Origin: Smittium mucronatum
Lineage: Eukaryota > Kickxellomycota > Harpellomycetes > Harpellales > Legeriomycetaceae
NCBI GenBank assembly: GCA_001953115.1
Contig: LSSL01004403.1
Coordinates: 1-44,448, forward strand
Length of the DNA: 44,448 nucleotides
Direction: 5' to 3'
A program made the translations under genes and the position numbers. The notes below the pieces were generated by a model. It ran no database searches. It was not told where the DNA came from and was given only the letters and a program-made list of their open reading frames with translations. Numbering within the stretch: position 1 is the first letter of the stretch; each line of letters begins with the position of its first letter. This document shows, one piece after another, positions 20,933 through 35,588 of the stretch.

Positions 20933-22129
20933 CAATTTTATCTTCAAAAAATATGAAATATTTAGATAAAAATTATCCCTGAAATTAATTTTATTAAAAA
21001 AATTAAGTTTTGTAATTTTATTTTTCTTGATCCAGAAAAACAAAAAAAAAAATAACAAGAAATACAGAAAATCCGCACAATTACGTAAATAATAGAATAT
21101 AATAAACAATAAACAGACTCTGTATTTGTGTAATATAAGATTTTTTATCACATAGTAACTCATTGGGAAAAAAAATCACTATAAATTAACAGTTTAGTAA
21201 TTATTTAGTTATTTGTCCTGATTGAGGCACAAGATGCAATTTAAAAATCGAAAGATGGTAGCTTATCCTATCTTAGGAGCTGAAAAATTGAGTAAGATTG
21301 AAGAATATATTTTTCCTGTTCTATTTAATTTAAAATAAATAATTTTATATTCAAGATCATTAGATATTTGTTTGGGGAAAAAAAACTATATCATAAAAGA
21401 AGCATGTGAAATGGGGGGTTTTTTGTATAAAATACATATTTTGAAAAAGCTTCAAACAATACCTTAGAAAATTTAATAATTAAATTAATTTTTGAAATAT
21501 AGTTGGGCTATTCTTCTAGCAGTGTGGTTTTTTTATACATCACAAAAGAATATTTAAAAGTAAAATAGCAAAAAGTACTTAGGCAGACATACATTATTTC
21601 ATCACTAAATGTCAAAAAATAATATTCCAAAACATAAACAGGGAAAACTAAAGCATATTTAACAAAAAATATTTTAGTTATATAAAAAAATAAATAAAAG
21701 GATCTTATTTCAGCTATAAAACAAAAATTATAATATTTTTCGGGATCTCAAGGCAACTAAATTCTACTGCTTATCAAAAATCAAATTCATAAATTTAGTT
21801 TATTATAACTTTAAATTTTTAATATTCAGATCTTAGTTTTCATTTGTAAATTTCCAAATTATTAACTATTTATCAAAAATAATGATAACAAATTCCCAAA
21901 AAGAACTCTAATAAAAAATAGCTTCTTTGAACTAAAGATATTAATTACTTGCAGAATCATTTAAAGTCTGTGTGATTTTTTGAAATATATGTACTCTATT
22001 AAAAATGAAGAATTTTTTATCATAATTTTTTTACTGTGTAAGTTGTTAAAAAAATCAAATGTAATCATTGCTAAACCAATTAAAATAGAATAAAATAATA
22101 ACTATAATTCTTTCGCGTTTTTTTCAATA

Positions 22130-22198
22130 ATAAATCTAATTCCATTTATAAAATAAATCTAATTCCATTTATAAAATAAATCTAATTCCATTTATAAA
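22130..22198. repeat. Tandem repeat, three perfect 23-bp units
   Basis: The unit is ATAAATCTAATTCCATTTATAAA at 22130-22152, 22153-22175 and 22176-22198, followed by a partial, diverged fourth unit (ATAAATTTAAATTT). Three perfect copies in otherwise decayed DNA imply recent expansion. Confidence 0.95.
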
Positions 22199-25100
22199 AT
22201 AAATTTAAATTTATTTTAGGCCATAATTCCAATTTAGAAAAACAGTAAAATTAAATAAGTTTTTGATTATAAATTTAATCACACAAATATCAATATGTTA
22301 TTTTTTTCGTTTTCAAGTATTTAAATATTAATTACTGGTATTTTAATATCAGTATTCTTTTAATAAATATTTTTTCAGGTATGAGTTAATGTTAATTCAA
22401 TATGAAAAATTATTATGCTATGTAGATCGTAGATTGATGCTCCTAAAAAATGTTAAAAATACATGGTTTTAAAAAAATTTAAAGTTGTAAAAAATCCTGA
22501 GATAATATTATTATAAATTTTAAAATAAGTTTAGTATGAATTTTTAAATTTTTACTTTCATTTTTGAGAGTAAATAAATCCTATTTAATTCATATTAGTG
22601 AAATAACCATTTGATAATTTGACCTAAATTGATTCAAGTTTTCACTATACTGAATTAAGGGGAAAAAATTACCGTTTTTTTTTTAAATAATTATGTGTTA
22701 ACATATTCTTAGAGATATATCAGATATATTATTATTAAAGAATAGCTATACAAAATTCTTTTTTTAAAATTTATTTTTTTCATGGCTCAAATATACCTAA
22801 TAATTGATAATTGATATTAATTTTATTTAGTATTCTGTAACAATAAAATTATTAATATTGAATTATTTAAAAATATTTAACATATAATTTTTTGTATATA
22901 GAAAAAACGAAGATAATCAAATTAAAACACCCCCCCTTTTTTTTTCTTTATAATATACGCTAATAATATGCACAAGATTTCATAAATAAATAAAAATCTT
23001 ATGATGTTTAATTTAAATGAAAGTGAAATTTTTTATTGATGCGTTCTAATCCTTTTTTTAAAAAAAAAAAATAAATCATATTTTTATTCAAAATATAAAG
23101 TCAAATTTAATTTAGCTAAAATAAATATTGTATTATTTTTAATTTATAACATTGGTTTTTGGTATGATAAAAAATAAGAAATTTTTATGGGGATGAAGTT
23201 TTTTTTTTCATACATCGATTATTTAACTATTTTTTGAATAAGGTGATTTTAATTTCGTTGTACGAATCTCAAATGAAAAAAAAAGATGCTAAAATTGAAT
23301 AAATAACCTCTCATAGTCATAAATTATTGGATATTATGCTTTGCTAAATTTTTTTTTAGAAATCTTATTAAAGTTTTTTAAACTAGGAACATAGTCTTAT
23401 AAAAAATATTTAAATTTTTATAGGCAAATCGCAATTTTTACAAAAATTAATTTTATCAACATAAATTAAATCTAAATTATCTAGTTTAAAATAATGAAAA
23501 ATAAAAACTCCTAAATTATAAAATGATATTTTATAGAAATATTTTTTATATTTTTGTATTTAATCATGAGTATATCATTCAACAGCTATGTTTAAACTTT
23601 TAAAATTCATTAATTTCGATATTTAAACTCCAATAGATTACTCTCTACTAAATAAGCTATGATAAAATTTATAGAAAGTAATCAAGTTCCAATTTAGCTG
23701 TTTTTGGATTTTATATTTGGTATATAATCAAAATAATAACTATTTATTCAATAAATAACTATTTGAATATTTTTAAAAGAATAATTAAAGCCATATCAAC
23801 CTACTGACTTTTATATTATTTTGTATTGTGTATCAAGAAATGTATAAATTTGCTTAATTTTGAAACAGAAATAATAACTATGTAGATGAAAGCTAATTAA
23901 TTTTTAGATAAATGGTATTTATTTTATTTCAAAAATAAAAAAAAAATTCCGTAGTTTTTGGGAATGATTATATGTCTTATTTATTTTTGTTATTTACAGT
24001 ATAGTTTAATGTCACCAAAAAATCATTTTGATTCCTTTTATACTAAATTATATAGATCTAAAGTTCCAAAATTTATTTAAAATAGTTTTGTGGGTTTATT
24101 TGATCATTAATAATTTAAATTCTTAATATACATTAAGACCACTCGGAGTTACTCTACTATTTGAAATATCAGTCGTTGAAATATTTTTCTCGCTCTTTTA
24201 AATGTTTATCATCGAAATTTTATATATAACATTGTGATTTTATGTAATTTTTACATAATAAGTGATTTAATAATATTTAAATTTATATTATTATCATTTT
24301 TATTTGTAAAGAGTGAATATTAACTTTGCATAAACCAATCTATTATTTAAAATTCAAATATTTTTTTTAAAAAAAAAGAGAATATTTCCTTCTAAAATTA
24401 AAAAAAAATAACAAACATTCTTTTATTCATATTATTTCTTTTTTTAAAATCACAATATCATCATTTTTTCTGCAAATCAGGTCCTTAAAAAAATCGATAA
24501 AATTTTTTCTTCATTATTTTCGGTATAATTTAACAAGTTCAAATCTCATTAAAATACTTTACGCCGCAAATTTAATATAATTTTCAAAGCAATGAAAGAA
24601 TTTTCGTATACTAAAAACACACTTGAAGAGACTAAGTTTTTAAATGTAAAATGTCTAAATATTTTTCAAATAAGTAAGAATATAAAGATTTTATAGAGAT
24701 ATTTAAATTTTAAAATAAGACCAATGAAAATTTCTATAAAAAAAAGTCACCAAATTAAAATCAATTTTCTAATTAAAATAATAACACATTTTATTATTAG
24801 TTTATGATATTTTATAATCTCAGACTGACTTTTTATAAGATTCAAGATATTTTTTTAAAAATCCCAGAGGTTTTATAAATTAAATTCTTGAAATTCTAAA
24901 AATTCAGCTAATTTTAGCATTTTAAAAGTAAATTAATATATTTAAAAAAATTCCTCAATATTCTACTTGATTTTATTATAAGAATTAGACAAAAATTTAT
25001 TTTTTTATAAGGTTTAAATTTTTTTTAGAAGAAAAAAAATTTCCAATATTTTTATGTGATTTTTTAAAAAATATAAGATTGTATTGAATCAATTATAGAA

Positions 25101-27140
25101 ATTTTACATGTGTATAATTAAACTAAAATTTTCTCAGAATAAATTTCTATTTGATTATTTTTTTAGAATTACAAGCAAATTTGGGAATGGTTTTTTCTAA
25201 ATAAAGCTATGATATAACTGTAACAGCTGATTATAAACTTATTTTTATTTATAGTGAGATTTATGATTATTTCTTTCTTTCTCATCCTTTTTGTTTTGAG
25301 TAATCTATCCGTCCTTGTTTTTTATACTATAGAGGTTTTGTAAAGTTAAAAAAACTACAATTTAAAAAAATCAAATAAAAAAAGCAGGATTTATATTAGA
25401 GTTTAAATTGATGTAGATTTTGATATGATTAGTATTAGTATTAGAAAAGTAAAAAAATTGGCCTTAAGATAAACCATCCCAAGTTTAAAAATAAATGAAA
25501 TTTTAATATAATGAAGTAAAATTATTATTAAAAATAGGGACATTTAAGTCATTATGTAACTTATGATGATAAATATTATTTAAAGTAATGATTATTTAGA
25601 GTATATATATAGAATTTTCTTTAATTTTGAATTTTTTATCATATTTTACACTTTTTCAATGCGTTTTTTTTATATTTAAGATTATAATATATCGAAAATC
25701 TTAGTTTTTTTTAATTCAATATGCATTTTATGAACTAATTTTATTTTATAATTTGATAATTGGTAAATTTTAAAAAGTCGATAATTTAATTTTAAATATG
25801 CATATCTTAAATTTATGCCTTTGGATATTTCTATTAGTTTTTGAGCCAATATTTTTTATAATTTAGTATTTATTTAATAAAAATAGTACTATTAGGATAT
25901 CCTCTTAAATAAATAAACTACACGTGATTTTTTTTATTTTACAGAGCGAGTATATTTAATATATATTGATAGTTATATGAAAAACAAGTTTAGGATCAGC
26001 TATTATGCCCAATATCAAAGCAAAAAAATAAAAAAATAAAACCTAAGTAAATTTTTTATTGCTTTTTAGATCTGTTTTAACATTATTTTCTGAGTAAATT
26101 TTTTTACGTGCATAAAAAATAGCAAATTGAAAATTATCAAGATAGTATCATATTTTTATATAATATGATATGATATGATGAAAGATAAATATAAACATAA
26201 TAAAAAGTAAATATATCGATTTTTTCAATACTTTTAATTTCTTTTAATGCTACGATTAATAAAAAAACGCATTTTTATTTCAGTAAATGATATTTAAAAG
26301 GACAAATACGTTAAAAGCTTTTAACTTATTTTTTACAAATTGATGTAAAATAAATAAAATAAAAGCGTAATATTTTTTTTATATACTTTGGATTCTTTTA
26401 TTTACAATTGAGACGAGTGATCCTACCTTCTTTGATGAAAAATCCAGATGTACATATTACAATTTTAAATTTTTAGTACTTTTTTTCACCCTATACTCCT
26501 TTTACTATAATTCTTTAAATTATTATGAAATGAATAAAAAGAATTATTTATTGACACAACTTATAGCCATGATAAAATTGCCAAAATTTTACATCTTATT
26601 TTCCAGAATTATTTCGCAATATTATCCTATTTTAATTCTTTTATTTTTTTAAATATATTTTTCTATATTATTTTGGTTAGTTATGTAATATAGTTATAAT
26701 ATAAACCACGCTTTAATATAGAAAAATTAATAAATAGTTCTGTTTTCCTTAAAAAATTTCAGTAAAATAAGTTTTATGAAATATAAATGATTTTTAAGTG
26801 TTAATAGAAAAAGGAAAATGCAATTCAGAGCCAATTTTTTTTATACAATCGTTTTTTAGTTAAAATAAATTCACGTATATATAAATGCTACTTTTTGTAA
26901 TTTTTAACCATATTATTTTTTATCAAATATTTAGATGATTAAAATTTAGATAAAAACAGTATTTTTATGAAAAATCATTAAGCTTGAATAAATTATATAA
27001 TCAAAGGGAAAATTTTTCGTAAAATTATTTAAAATAAAGATTTGAAATGGCAGATTCTCCGTTTTTAAAAAACAAATTAAAAATATTCACTTTTTATTAT
27101 GTGTATTTTATTAAAACTAGGGGATTATTTTTAAAAACTT

Positions 27141-27155
27141 GGGGGGGGGGGGGGG
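27141..27155. repeat. Run of 15 consecutive G
   Basis: An uninterrupted G15 in a region otherwise about four fifths A+T. It could form G-quadruplex-like structure, or its length may be a sequencing or assembly artefact. Confidence 0.95.
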
Positions 27156-30100
27156 AGTTATCATTAATTTTATAAGAAGATGTAAATATTTATATAAATA
27201 GCAAATTTTTTGAAATTAATCAGAAAAATGTATTAAAAAAATAAATCTTATAAAAAAACAGAATTATTTGGTTTTTAAGCAAATAATTTATTTCTAAATT
27301 TTAATAAATAATTCATAAATTTCTTTTTTAAAAAAATTATCCCCAAATACTTAATATCATAAGTATCCAAAATTTCAAATATTTTATTGAAAATTTCTTA
27401 ATTTAACTAATTATTCACAATTTTAATCGATCTTTTTCATCATCAAAAGAAGATATTTATTATTTATTGATTATTATAAAATAAACATTGAATTTTATAA
27501 AAACCTACAGAAATACTATTTCTTATTTATTTGTTTTTTCTAAATAAAAAATATTGCTATTTGTATTATTTGGATATATATCCAGTTAAAAATCGAAGAA
27601 TTCATTTATTTTTTACTAAAATTTTATGCTTATTTTTACTAACTAATAACTAATTTAAACTTCAACTTTATTAGATAGATCGGGAAAATATTTATTCTAT
27701 TTTTAGGTATTAAAACAAAAATTCTGCAAAAAAATGACTACAATAACTATGTTTAATTTAGAAAATACAAATTTTAAAAATTTAAATTATTTACAATAAA
27801 AACAAATTAGAAGATTGATTTTTTTCTTTGTATCATTCCATTTTAATTTTTATTAAACCAATCGGTAATTTGGTATCTTTTACCTATAATATCCATAATA
27901 GTATAGATATTTTTTTATAATAAATATATATTATTTTAAAAAAAAAATCAATATTGAGAATATTAAATATTCGAATTTTTTATTTTAAATTCTCCATAAT
28001 GGATAAAATTCAGTGATTTTTTGGATATTTTTTTATTTTAAATACTAAACAAAAAATTATTTTACACTTTTTACTTATTGAATTTCTTAGGATGTGGTTT
28101 TTTCCTAAAAAAAACATTTAAATCAAATTATCATTTTTATAAAACTTGGGATAATTTTATGAAATTTCCTTGAAGTTTTTTTATGTTACCTAAGATTTAT
28201 TTATTTATCTTGAAGACTATGTTTGCATCAATAGGTTTTTAATTGATTTGTTTGTTTAATAATCAAAAAAAAAAATACAACATATAAAAAATTAAAATTG
28301 AAGATTATAAAAGATAATTCAAAAAAATTTTAAATATTATTTTAATATTTTATGTTAAAATAGAAATCATTTATACTACGCATCAATAATGGTGTATTTT
28401 AAAAAATAAATTATTTTTCCCTTTTTATATCTTAAAACCCATAACGTCAATCTAATTAGTTAAAATTTAATTTTTTGTAAATTTACGCCCTAATTATAAA
28501 TAAGTTTTTCTATCAAAAAATTCATTTGCATTTATATAAAAAAATCAAGTTTTTATATATTCGTAAAAAATTCGTAAAAAAAATAGAAAATCATAATAAA
28601 TGCAATAATTCTTGATAAAATTATCTAATAAAGGTAAAATGATATATTAATTAATTAAATTCGTTTTTAGATCAAATTTTGTATTCTACAAAATGCCAAA
28701 TAATTTTTTATTTGAAATTTTGTTTTTTTAGCAAAATTTTACTTCCTGTTTGTTTTTACTAACTTTTTTATAAAAATAGTATATAGTTAGTTATTTAAAT
28801 TTTCAGTTGTTTTATTTTCTTCATTTTGAAAATTTAAATCATTTACAATTTTTTTTTTATCATCATTTAAATTTTTATTGTATGGGGTTTAATTTAATAT
28901 TTTGAAATAAGAATATGTTTTTACGTCATGAAAACATTCATTTATCTTGAAAATTTTAAAAATCAAAGAATTCGTTAAAATAAAGATGTTTTAAATTTAT
29001 AATTTTTATATGTAAATATTAACACATTTTAATGTCTATAATTAAAGTCTATCTAAATTTAAACTGTGTTAATTTTTTTAGTTAACATGTTTAATTTAAA
29101 AAAATATATTAAAAAAAACTTTAAATCAGTTTAATTTTTTCTTTTAATTAGAAAAAAGACAACTATTTCGATAAAGAAAATAACTTCTACTACTCATGTT
29201 TTTTTGAAAAGTGATATATTAATTAAATTTAAAAGTTGCTTTGCCACCCTATTGGTCTTTTTTCACAAAAAATAAATCCAATTGGCTAATACTCAGGTGG
29301 AAAATATTCATTCAGAGCTTTTAGCTAATAACGGGGTAATATTTTTAAAATTTTATCCTGAATCTCTTTGAATTCATGATTAATATAATTTTCCTGATTT
29401 ATATTTTTGTCACTTCTATGGTTTATTGAATTTAATATAAAAAATTGATTACTATTCTAAAATATATCCAGTTAATTAAAGTTATATATGAATAAATCGG
29501 TTAATTTGATATTTTACAATTAAATACTTAATATATACGATTAAATTTTTAATTTTACATTGATGAAATTTATATTTATTATTTTAATAATCGATATATT
29601 TATATGACTCAATTACATATTAAAAATAAGAATATAAATGCTCAGAAATTTTATTCAGATCCTAAATTTCCATGCAATAAAATGTATTTGGTGATCAAGA
29701 TACAGATTTTAATGTTAGGTAAAAATAGCATATCCGAAATCGATTCAGTTACTTTAAATCTAATAGAGATTTTTTTTCCAAATCGATAATATTAAATTAT
29801 AAAACTAAAAAAAATAAACAAATTTTAAATTAATTAGAAATTAAAAAAAAATAAAAATTCACTATTTTCCATAAATTAATCGCCTGCCAATGTGAAGCAA
29901 TTGATTTAGGTGATTTTTAGGATTCATTATCAGTATTATTTGCTTAAAATTATAAATATTTTGATAAGACATTTTTCTAAATTTAATCAATTTTAACTTA
30001 TATATTTTTTTTCAATATTTTGACTATGTGAATTTATTTATATTAATTTTTTTGTTTATTGATTTATTTTAATTAGTAAAGCAAATGATGTTATTTTTTT

Positions 30101-32588
30101 CTCTTTTAAAAATGACATTCATCAAATAGAACCAAAAATTAATCTCAAAACACCAAAGTTTTCATTTTATAAAATAATTTGGAAGATATTTAAAATGGTA
30201 TTTATTTGTATAAATTTGCTTATAAAAAAATATTTAAATTACAAAAAGTTCCCAAAAACTAAATTTAGTCTCATTCAATTAATTAAATTGATAATGATGG
30301 TCTAGTTTAATTAAAAAAGTTTATTTGAAAATTTTATTTTGTTTTAATTTGAGTTTTATTTAAACAAACTAGTAAAATTTTCGGTCTAATATTTATAAAT
30401 CAATTTATATAATTACAAAAAAAAAAATCGAATGAATTTTTTTTTAGATAATTATGGCTTCCAATTATTATTTCTTATAAAATGTGCATATTTTTTTATT
30501 TGTATAATTTAAATAATTTTCTCTTTTGTTGAATTAAAAATCCTCTTTTTATTTATATATTATTTATTTATTTTCGAAAAATTAACAACTTTAAAGTTGA
30601 TAATCAATTAGTTAAAAAGTAAAATTTTACTTTAAATATTTAAAAAATTAGAAAAAAAATTTTTAGAATCAAATATTTGATATTAAAGAAAAAAATAGAG
30701 AAAGAAATATATTAGGTATATTTTGAAGTATCCCTACTTCACACACGTTTCTAAAATTTCGTTTTTTTAACTAAAATATCAGTAATTCTTAATTGCTTTA
30801 AATCAAAACCCTCAAAAGTCATTTAGGTATTATATGAGTCTAATATTTATAATTTGATTAATTCAGTGCCATAGAATTATTATTAAATGAAAACTCATTT
30901 TAAATATAAAATATTATAATAAAGTACAAGTAAACAGATTTAAAAACAATTTAAAATATTAAGCAGATTTTTAAAATATTTTTCAATGGTTTATTTGATC
31001 TAATTTAAATATGAAATTATTGTTTTTAATTTGATAGGGGGTTCGCTGTTATATTATATCTTTGGAATTCTCCAATTTTGATCATATTAATATACCTTAC
31101 TTTTAAATAATATTATTTATAATAAATATAACCTTATTTTTATTTTGCATTATCTGTAATTTTAATTGGAATTTTCTGATTTAAATCAGTATTTACTCAA
31201 TTTTAAAGAAAATTTATAATTCGAATTAGTTGATATAACTCCTTAATATTCAAATTATGAAAGTGTAAAAACATGCAGCTAAAGGGTATTTGATTTTTTT
31301 CTTATTAAAAATATGTTTTCCAAAATTATTTTATTTTATCAATAACACATGCACCTTTTTAAAAAACTTAATAATTAATTGATCTAAATTACAAAAACTG
31401 ATAAAAGATTTTTTAATATTTATCAATTATTACACATATTATGCGGCTTATTTTTAGTTATCTAAATTTGCTTTATATTTATCCCTTTTTTTTTATTTTT
31501 GAGATTTTTTTTTTCTAGATTTAAAAGTTTTAAATGGATTAATTTTAAAAAATAAACATTACATAATTTATATTTTATAAAATTGAATTTCAGAATTTTC
31601 TAAATATATATGTATTAATTTATCCAATCTTCATCCTCTTTTTTACAAGAAAAATTGAGTTTTTTCTCCAGTACACTCTAGATAAAAAATACTCCTTCAT
31701 TATAAATTATATAAGATAGAAAATATAACATTAGACTTGTTTGATTTTGATGGATATTGTAAATGTATTTTTCATATTTATTATATTTTAATTACATCAA
31801 CTATTAAAAAATAATTAACTTAAGGTTTATTCTGAGAATCTATGATAACTATTTGCTACATAATTAGACTTATTTCTTTTTAAATAAAATAGCTAATTTT
31901 ATAAATGGTTTAATTTGATAAAATTTAAATCTTAAGGTTTTCAAATAGCATTTTATATCAAATTTTACTTCCCAATGCCCAAATCGAACAAAATTCCGTT
32001 TAATTTTTTCGTAATATGAAATTTTTGCGAAAAAAATCCATAGTTAAAAAAATAAATATAATACATTTAAACCGTTTATATATTTAAAAAATTATCAATT
32101 GAATTAGTTATTGTTATTTTTTTTGCATAAAAATTTTCGAATATATTTTTAAAACTATTCGATAATTTTTAACTTGATTTAATTTAGCCAAATCATAAAT
32201 TCACTAGTAAAAACGGGTTTCTGAAAAAAAATTAAAGTCTTAAGATTAAACAGAAAATAGAAATTTTGAAAAAGCATATTTAGTAATGAATGAGAAACAG
32301 CTATTAAAATCAACCGAGATTATAAATTTTATAAGTAATTAAGCTGAATGAGCACCTATAATTATATAAAATTCAGGAAAATCTATCACAATAAACCCAA
32401 AAAGTGATTTTAATTATAAATTAGTCCATCTAGCTTTAAATTTTGATAAATTGAAAAAAATCAAGTGGATGAAGAACTGATCGATCTACCAAGAAAAGTA
32501 ATTTTATCGATATATTGAATTTTATAGAAAATACTCACTCCGAAAATTTTTAACAATAATGGAGCCTTTAATGAGAAAAAAAATCAAT

Positions 32589-32659
32589 GGAAAAAAGTTA
32601 TGTTATACAGTAATATTTTTCTAGAAAAATATTATACATACAACAAATAACTTTTTTCC
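32589..32659. other. Long composite hairpin, 71 bp
   Basis: Outer arms GGAAAAAAGTTAT (32589-32601) and ATAACTTTTTTCC (32647-32659) are perfect reverse complements. At the centre, 32612-32633 is a perfect 22-bp palindrome (AATATTTTTCTAGAAAAATATT). The two parts are joined by short, partly complementary linkers. This could be a cruciform-forming site or the remains of a tiny inverted-repeat element. Confidence 0.9.
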
Positions 32660-33626
32660 CACTAAAATTATGGCTTAATAATCTTAAAAAAATGATAAAA
32701 AAATGATTTTATCTAAAAAAGAGTTTGCCTTTACGAAATTAATTTCACACTAAAAAAATATACAGTTTAATATTTATAAATTATTGTAGAGAAGTTGATT
32801 TAATCAAAAAATAATTTAAAAATACTATCAATAATTTAATAATTATATATGTTTGGCTTAAAAATTTTTTACAGATGTAAAATTTTCAGATTTTTAGAAT
32901 CCAAGAAATTTTATTTTCAAATGATTTAATCAGATGGTTTCGTTTTTTTCTTGGTGAATTAAACTTAAATAAAAAGTGTTAACGGATTTAAATCTTCTAC
33001 ACTAAAAAAATTTTCAGGAGGAAAAAATGAAAAAATTTTAGATGAGAGTGTTAAAAAACTATTCTGGATTAGGAAAAATCTATATTCGACATATACACAA
33101 ATTTTTCGCAGATTCTTACATCAATGAGACATAAAAGTGCAAGATTTTTTCTTATTTTTAAAAAATTAATCTTCTAGTTCACCAATGAATTTATTATAAA
33201 TAAATTATTATCAGTTCCTATTGTAAATTTTTGTTAAGAGGTAAAACAGGTAAAAAAGCTTATTAAAAACTGCTAACAATAGAAAATGAATTTCCAGAAA
33301 GGAGAAATATAATATTATAATATAGTTATGAATATTTTAAATCAATCAGTTACATAAACAGATTTTTTGAAGATATAAAACACTTATTTTTTTCTCTGAA
33401 AGTGAAGAAGCATTAAATTATGAATTTTATACGTAATTTTTAGAAAAATTTGATAAAAAATTTGTATAAATGCCGTATACATTCTTATAAAGGAAAAAAA
33501 TTTTATTTTTTTAAAAATCATTTTTAAAAAATTTTAATAATGCAATTTACTAAAATTAAAAAGCATGTAGAGAAAGCCACAAATATGATCTCATGTATAA
33601 TTTTATCCAAAAAATTTTAGTAATAC

Positions 33627-33845
33627 TTGCTTTTTCAATCATTTTTTTTTGAAAATTGTGGCTCAGAGTATATTCCTCGCAAGTTTTGCTGCTTTTACTA
33701 TGCGTATGCACAAAATTCGCGAATATTCAAGGCAAATTATCTTAAGACAGCAAATACTTTCCTTTCATGGCAATTACTAATAAATTTTGAATCCTCAGAA
33801 ATACGTATTAATTTTTATTCAGAAAAAATCAAAAGATCTATCTGA
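33627..33845 (+). CDS. Weak 72-codon open frame, unidentified
   Basis: Open to TGA 33843-33845; the first codon is TTG, so there is no ATG start at its head. The middle is more varied than usual for chance AT-rich frames (ENCGSEYIPRKFCCFYYAYA and NYLKTANTFLSWQLL), and local G+C is raised. Other phases also give readable snippets, so phase and strand are unsure. It could be part of a decayed gene. Confidence 0.2.
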   Translation: MLFQSFFFENCGSEYIPRKFCCFYYAYAQNSRIFKANYLKTANTFLSWQLLINFESSEIRINFYSEKIKRSI

Positions 33846-35246
33846 TAATTTATCGAAAGTTTTGTATTCGATATCGAGATTTACTACTATAATTAATTTT
33901 TAAGAAATTTTTTTATAACTACAGTAATATATATATTCACTTTATTGAATGTAAAAAAATAAATTCATTTTCATGTAAACTTTTTTTTTATTTCTGAATC
34001 ATCAAGAGAAGTTAGATCAGCTAATTTGAATATCACAGATTTTACTTCTGGGATATCAGAGGACCTTAAATAAATAGAAATAACTATAAATTACTTTTTA
34101 TAGCCCCTACGGTTTAAAAGGTCATAATTTTCAATATTTGAAAAATAAAGAGTGATTATAAAAAATAACGAGGCTATTTAACTATTGAAAATTTTTTTAA
34201 TAAAAACTGGACTTGTAAACTTACAAGATGCTCTTTTAAAATTAAGGAAATTATATTTTATTTATTTTTTATATTTATATAATGTTATATTGGAGATTTG
34301 TAATTTATCCCTATTTTTCATAAATAACATTGATTTTTGGATTTTATGTTAATTTTTACACATGTAGCTTGGTTGAATATTGAAATATTTGTTTATATAC
34401 TGATTTAAAAAAAACACAATATAGATTTTTTTTGATTTAAATCTTAGTTAAAAATAATTTTAAAATTTTGATAATTTATTAGCAAGATATATTATTCATA
34501 ATTCTGTATTAATATTTTGGGGGGTTTTTTGCTATAATAAATCAAAAATTGCCATAATTAGCCTCTCTCCAAAAAAATTTGAAAAAAAAAAAATTCTTTT
34601 TTCTAAAGTTTATTTGGAGAAAATTTATTAGAGAAAATTTACACAAAATCAATTTAATTGGAGATTTTAAAATAAGATCAAGATTTTGTATAAATATATT
34701 TTTTTATCCTATTTACATCCGATTTTCTTAAACGATTACACATAAACACCATTTTTTAAATTAATTTTTAAAAAGAGTTTATAAAGGCCAAGTTATTAAC
34801 TATAAGAAGAATTTATTATTTCTCATCACCAAGGAGATTTATATAGATATTTTATTCGCGGTATATTCATTAACTGGGAAACTAATGACTTTATTTAAAT
34901 CAAAACTCATAATAATATAGAGTGAGATTATTTAATTTATTTTATTTTATTTTAATTTTAATTTTCAAATGAGATTTCAAATTTATGATTTGTGATATGA
35001 TACAAATATTAAGTATGCCAAAACTATTATTATTGCGCTAAATATTATAGAGTTATTTTTACTTTATTGAAAATTTTAGTATTTTTTTTATTCATCAAAT
35101 CCTTATCGTTTTTTTTATACTCTAGATTATAAATTACTGAAGAATTATTTATAAATTACTATAAACAGCATATTAGAAATGAGAATGTTTAAATTTAGCT
35201 CTTATAGATGTTGGAATAAGGATGGATTTTTTTTACGAATCTTTGA

Positions 35247-35588
35247 CGAACTGCTCAAAATCTTATTAGAACTCTCGGTTGTATAAAGATGATAAGCCTA
35301 TTTAGAATAAAAGATAATATACTAAATTCTCGAATTAATCATTCTTGAGCTCATTATAGTTTCTATGAAATGAAAAAAAAAACAGGAAATAATGGAAATT
35401 TGATGTTTTTTCGAAAAATAATTGTTAAATGCATTTTAAATCCGATTAGAATGGTAGATTCGTATTAGTTTTCCTTATGGGTCAGTGAAGATAAGAAATG
35501 CCTTTTGGTTCAATTTATTATTAGAATATTCGGATATTCGGGAGAAAATAACTTTAGCAGGTGGATAGGTTTGAATAAACCCAACTAA
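35247..35588 (+). pseudogene. 113-codon coding relic with two in-frame stops, unidentified
   Basis: A single plus-strand phase runs from 35247 to TAA 35586-35588, broken only by TGA 35346-35348 and TAG 35466-35468, giving three open pieces of 33, 39 and 39 codons. Segments are NLIRTLGCIKMISLFRIKDN, FFRKIIVKCILNPIRMVDSY before the TAG and SEDKKCLLVQFIIRIFGYS, NNFSRWIGLNKPN after it. At the local A+T content three such pieces in one phase are very unlikely by chance. No conserved motif is recognised. It is isolated in the desert, so either a captured gene fragment or an old transposon piece. Confidence 0.5.

Larger units (their letters stand above)
20933..35246. other. 14-kb gene desert
   Basis: Extremely AT-rich, with long homopolymer runs on both strands and stop-dense frames. 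Apart from the repeats listed separately and one weak open frame at 33627-33845, I see no gene, RNA gene or transposon protein. The plus-strand frame at 29604-29789 has random-looking composition. A short less-AT-rich patch at about 29230-29340 (with GCCACCCTATTGGTC) may be a relic of something but has no readable frame. Confidence 0.6.

Noticed and set aside
20912..21163. 83-codon minus-strand frame
   Set aside because: A Phe/Leu/Asn/Lys string in low-complexity DNA overlapping the end of the plus-strand relic; looks like chance.
24530..24560. B-box-like GTTCAAATCTC suggesting a tRNA gene
   Set aside because: The flanking bases do not form a T-arm stem and no A-box, anticodon arm or acceptor stem can be folded around it.
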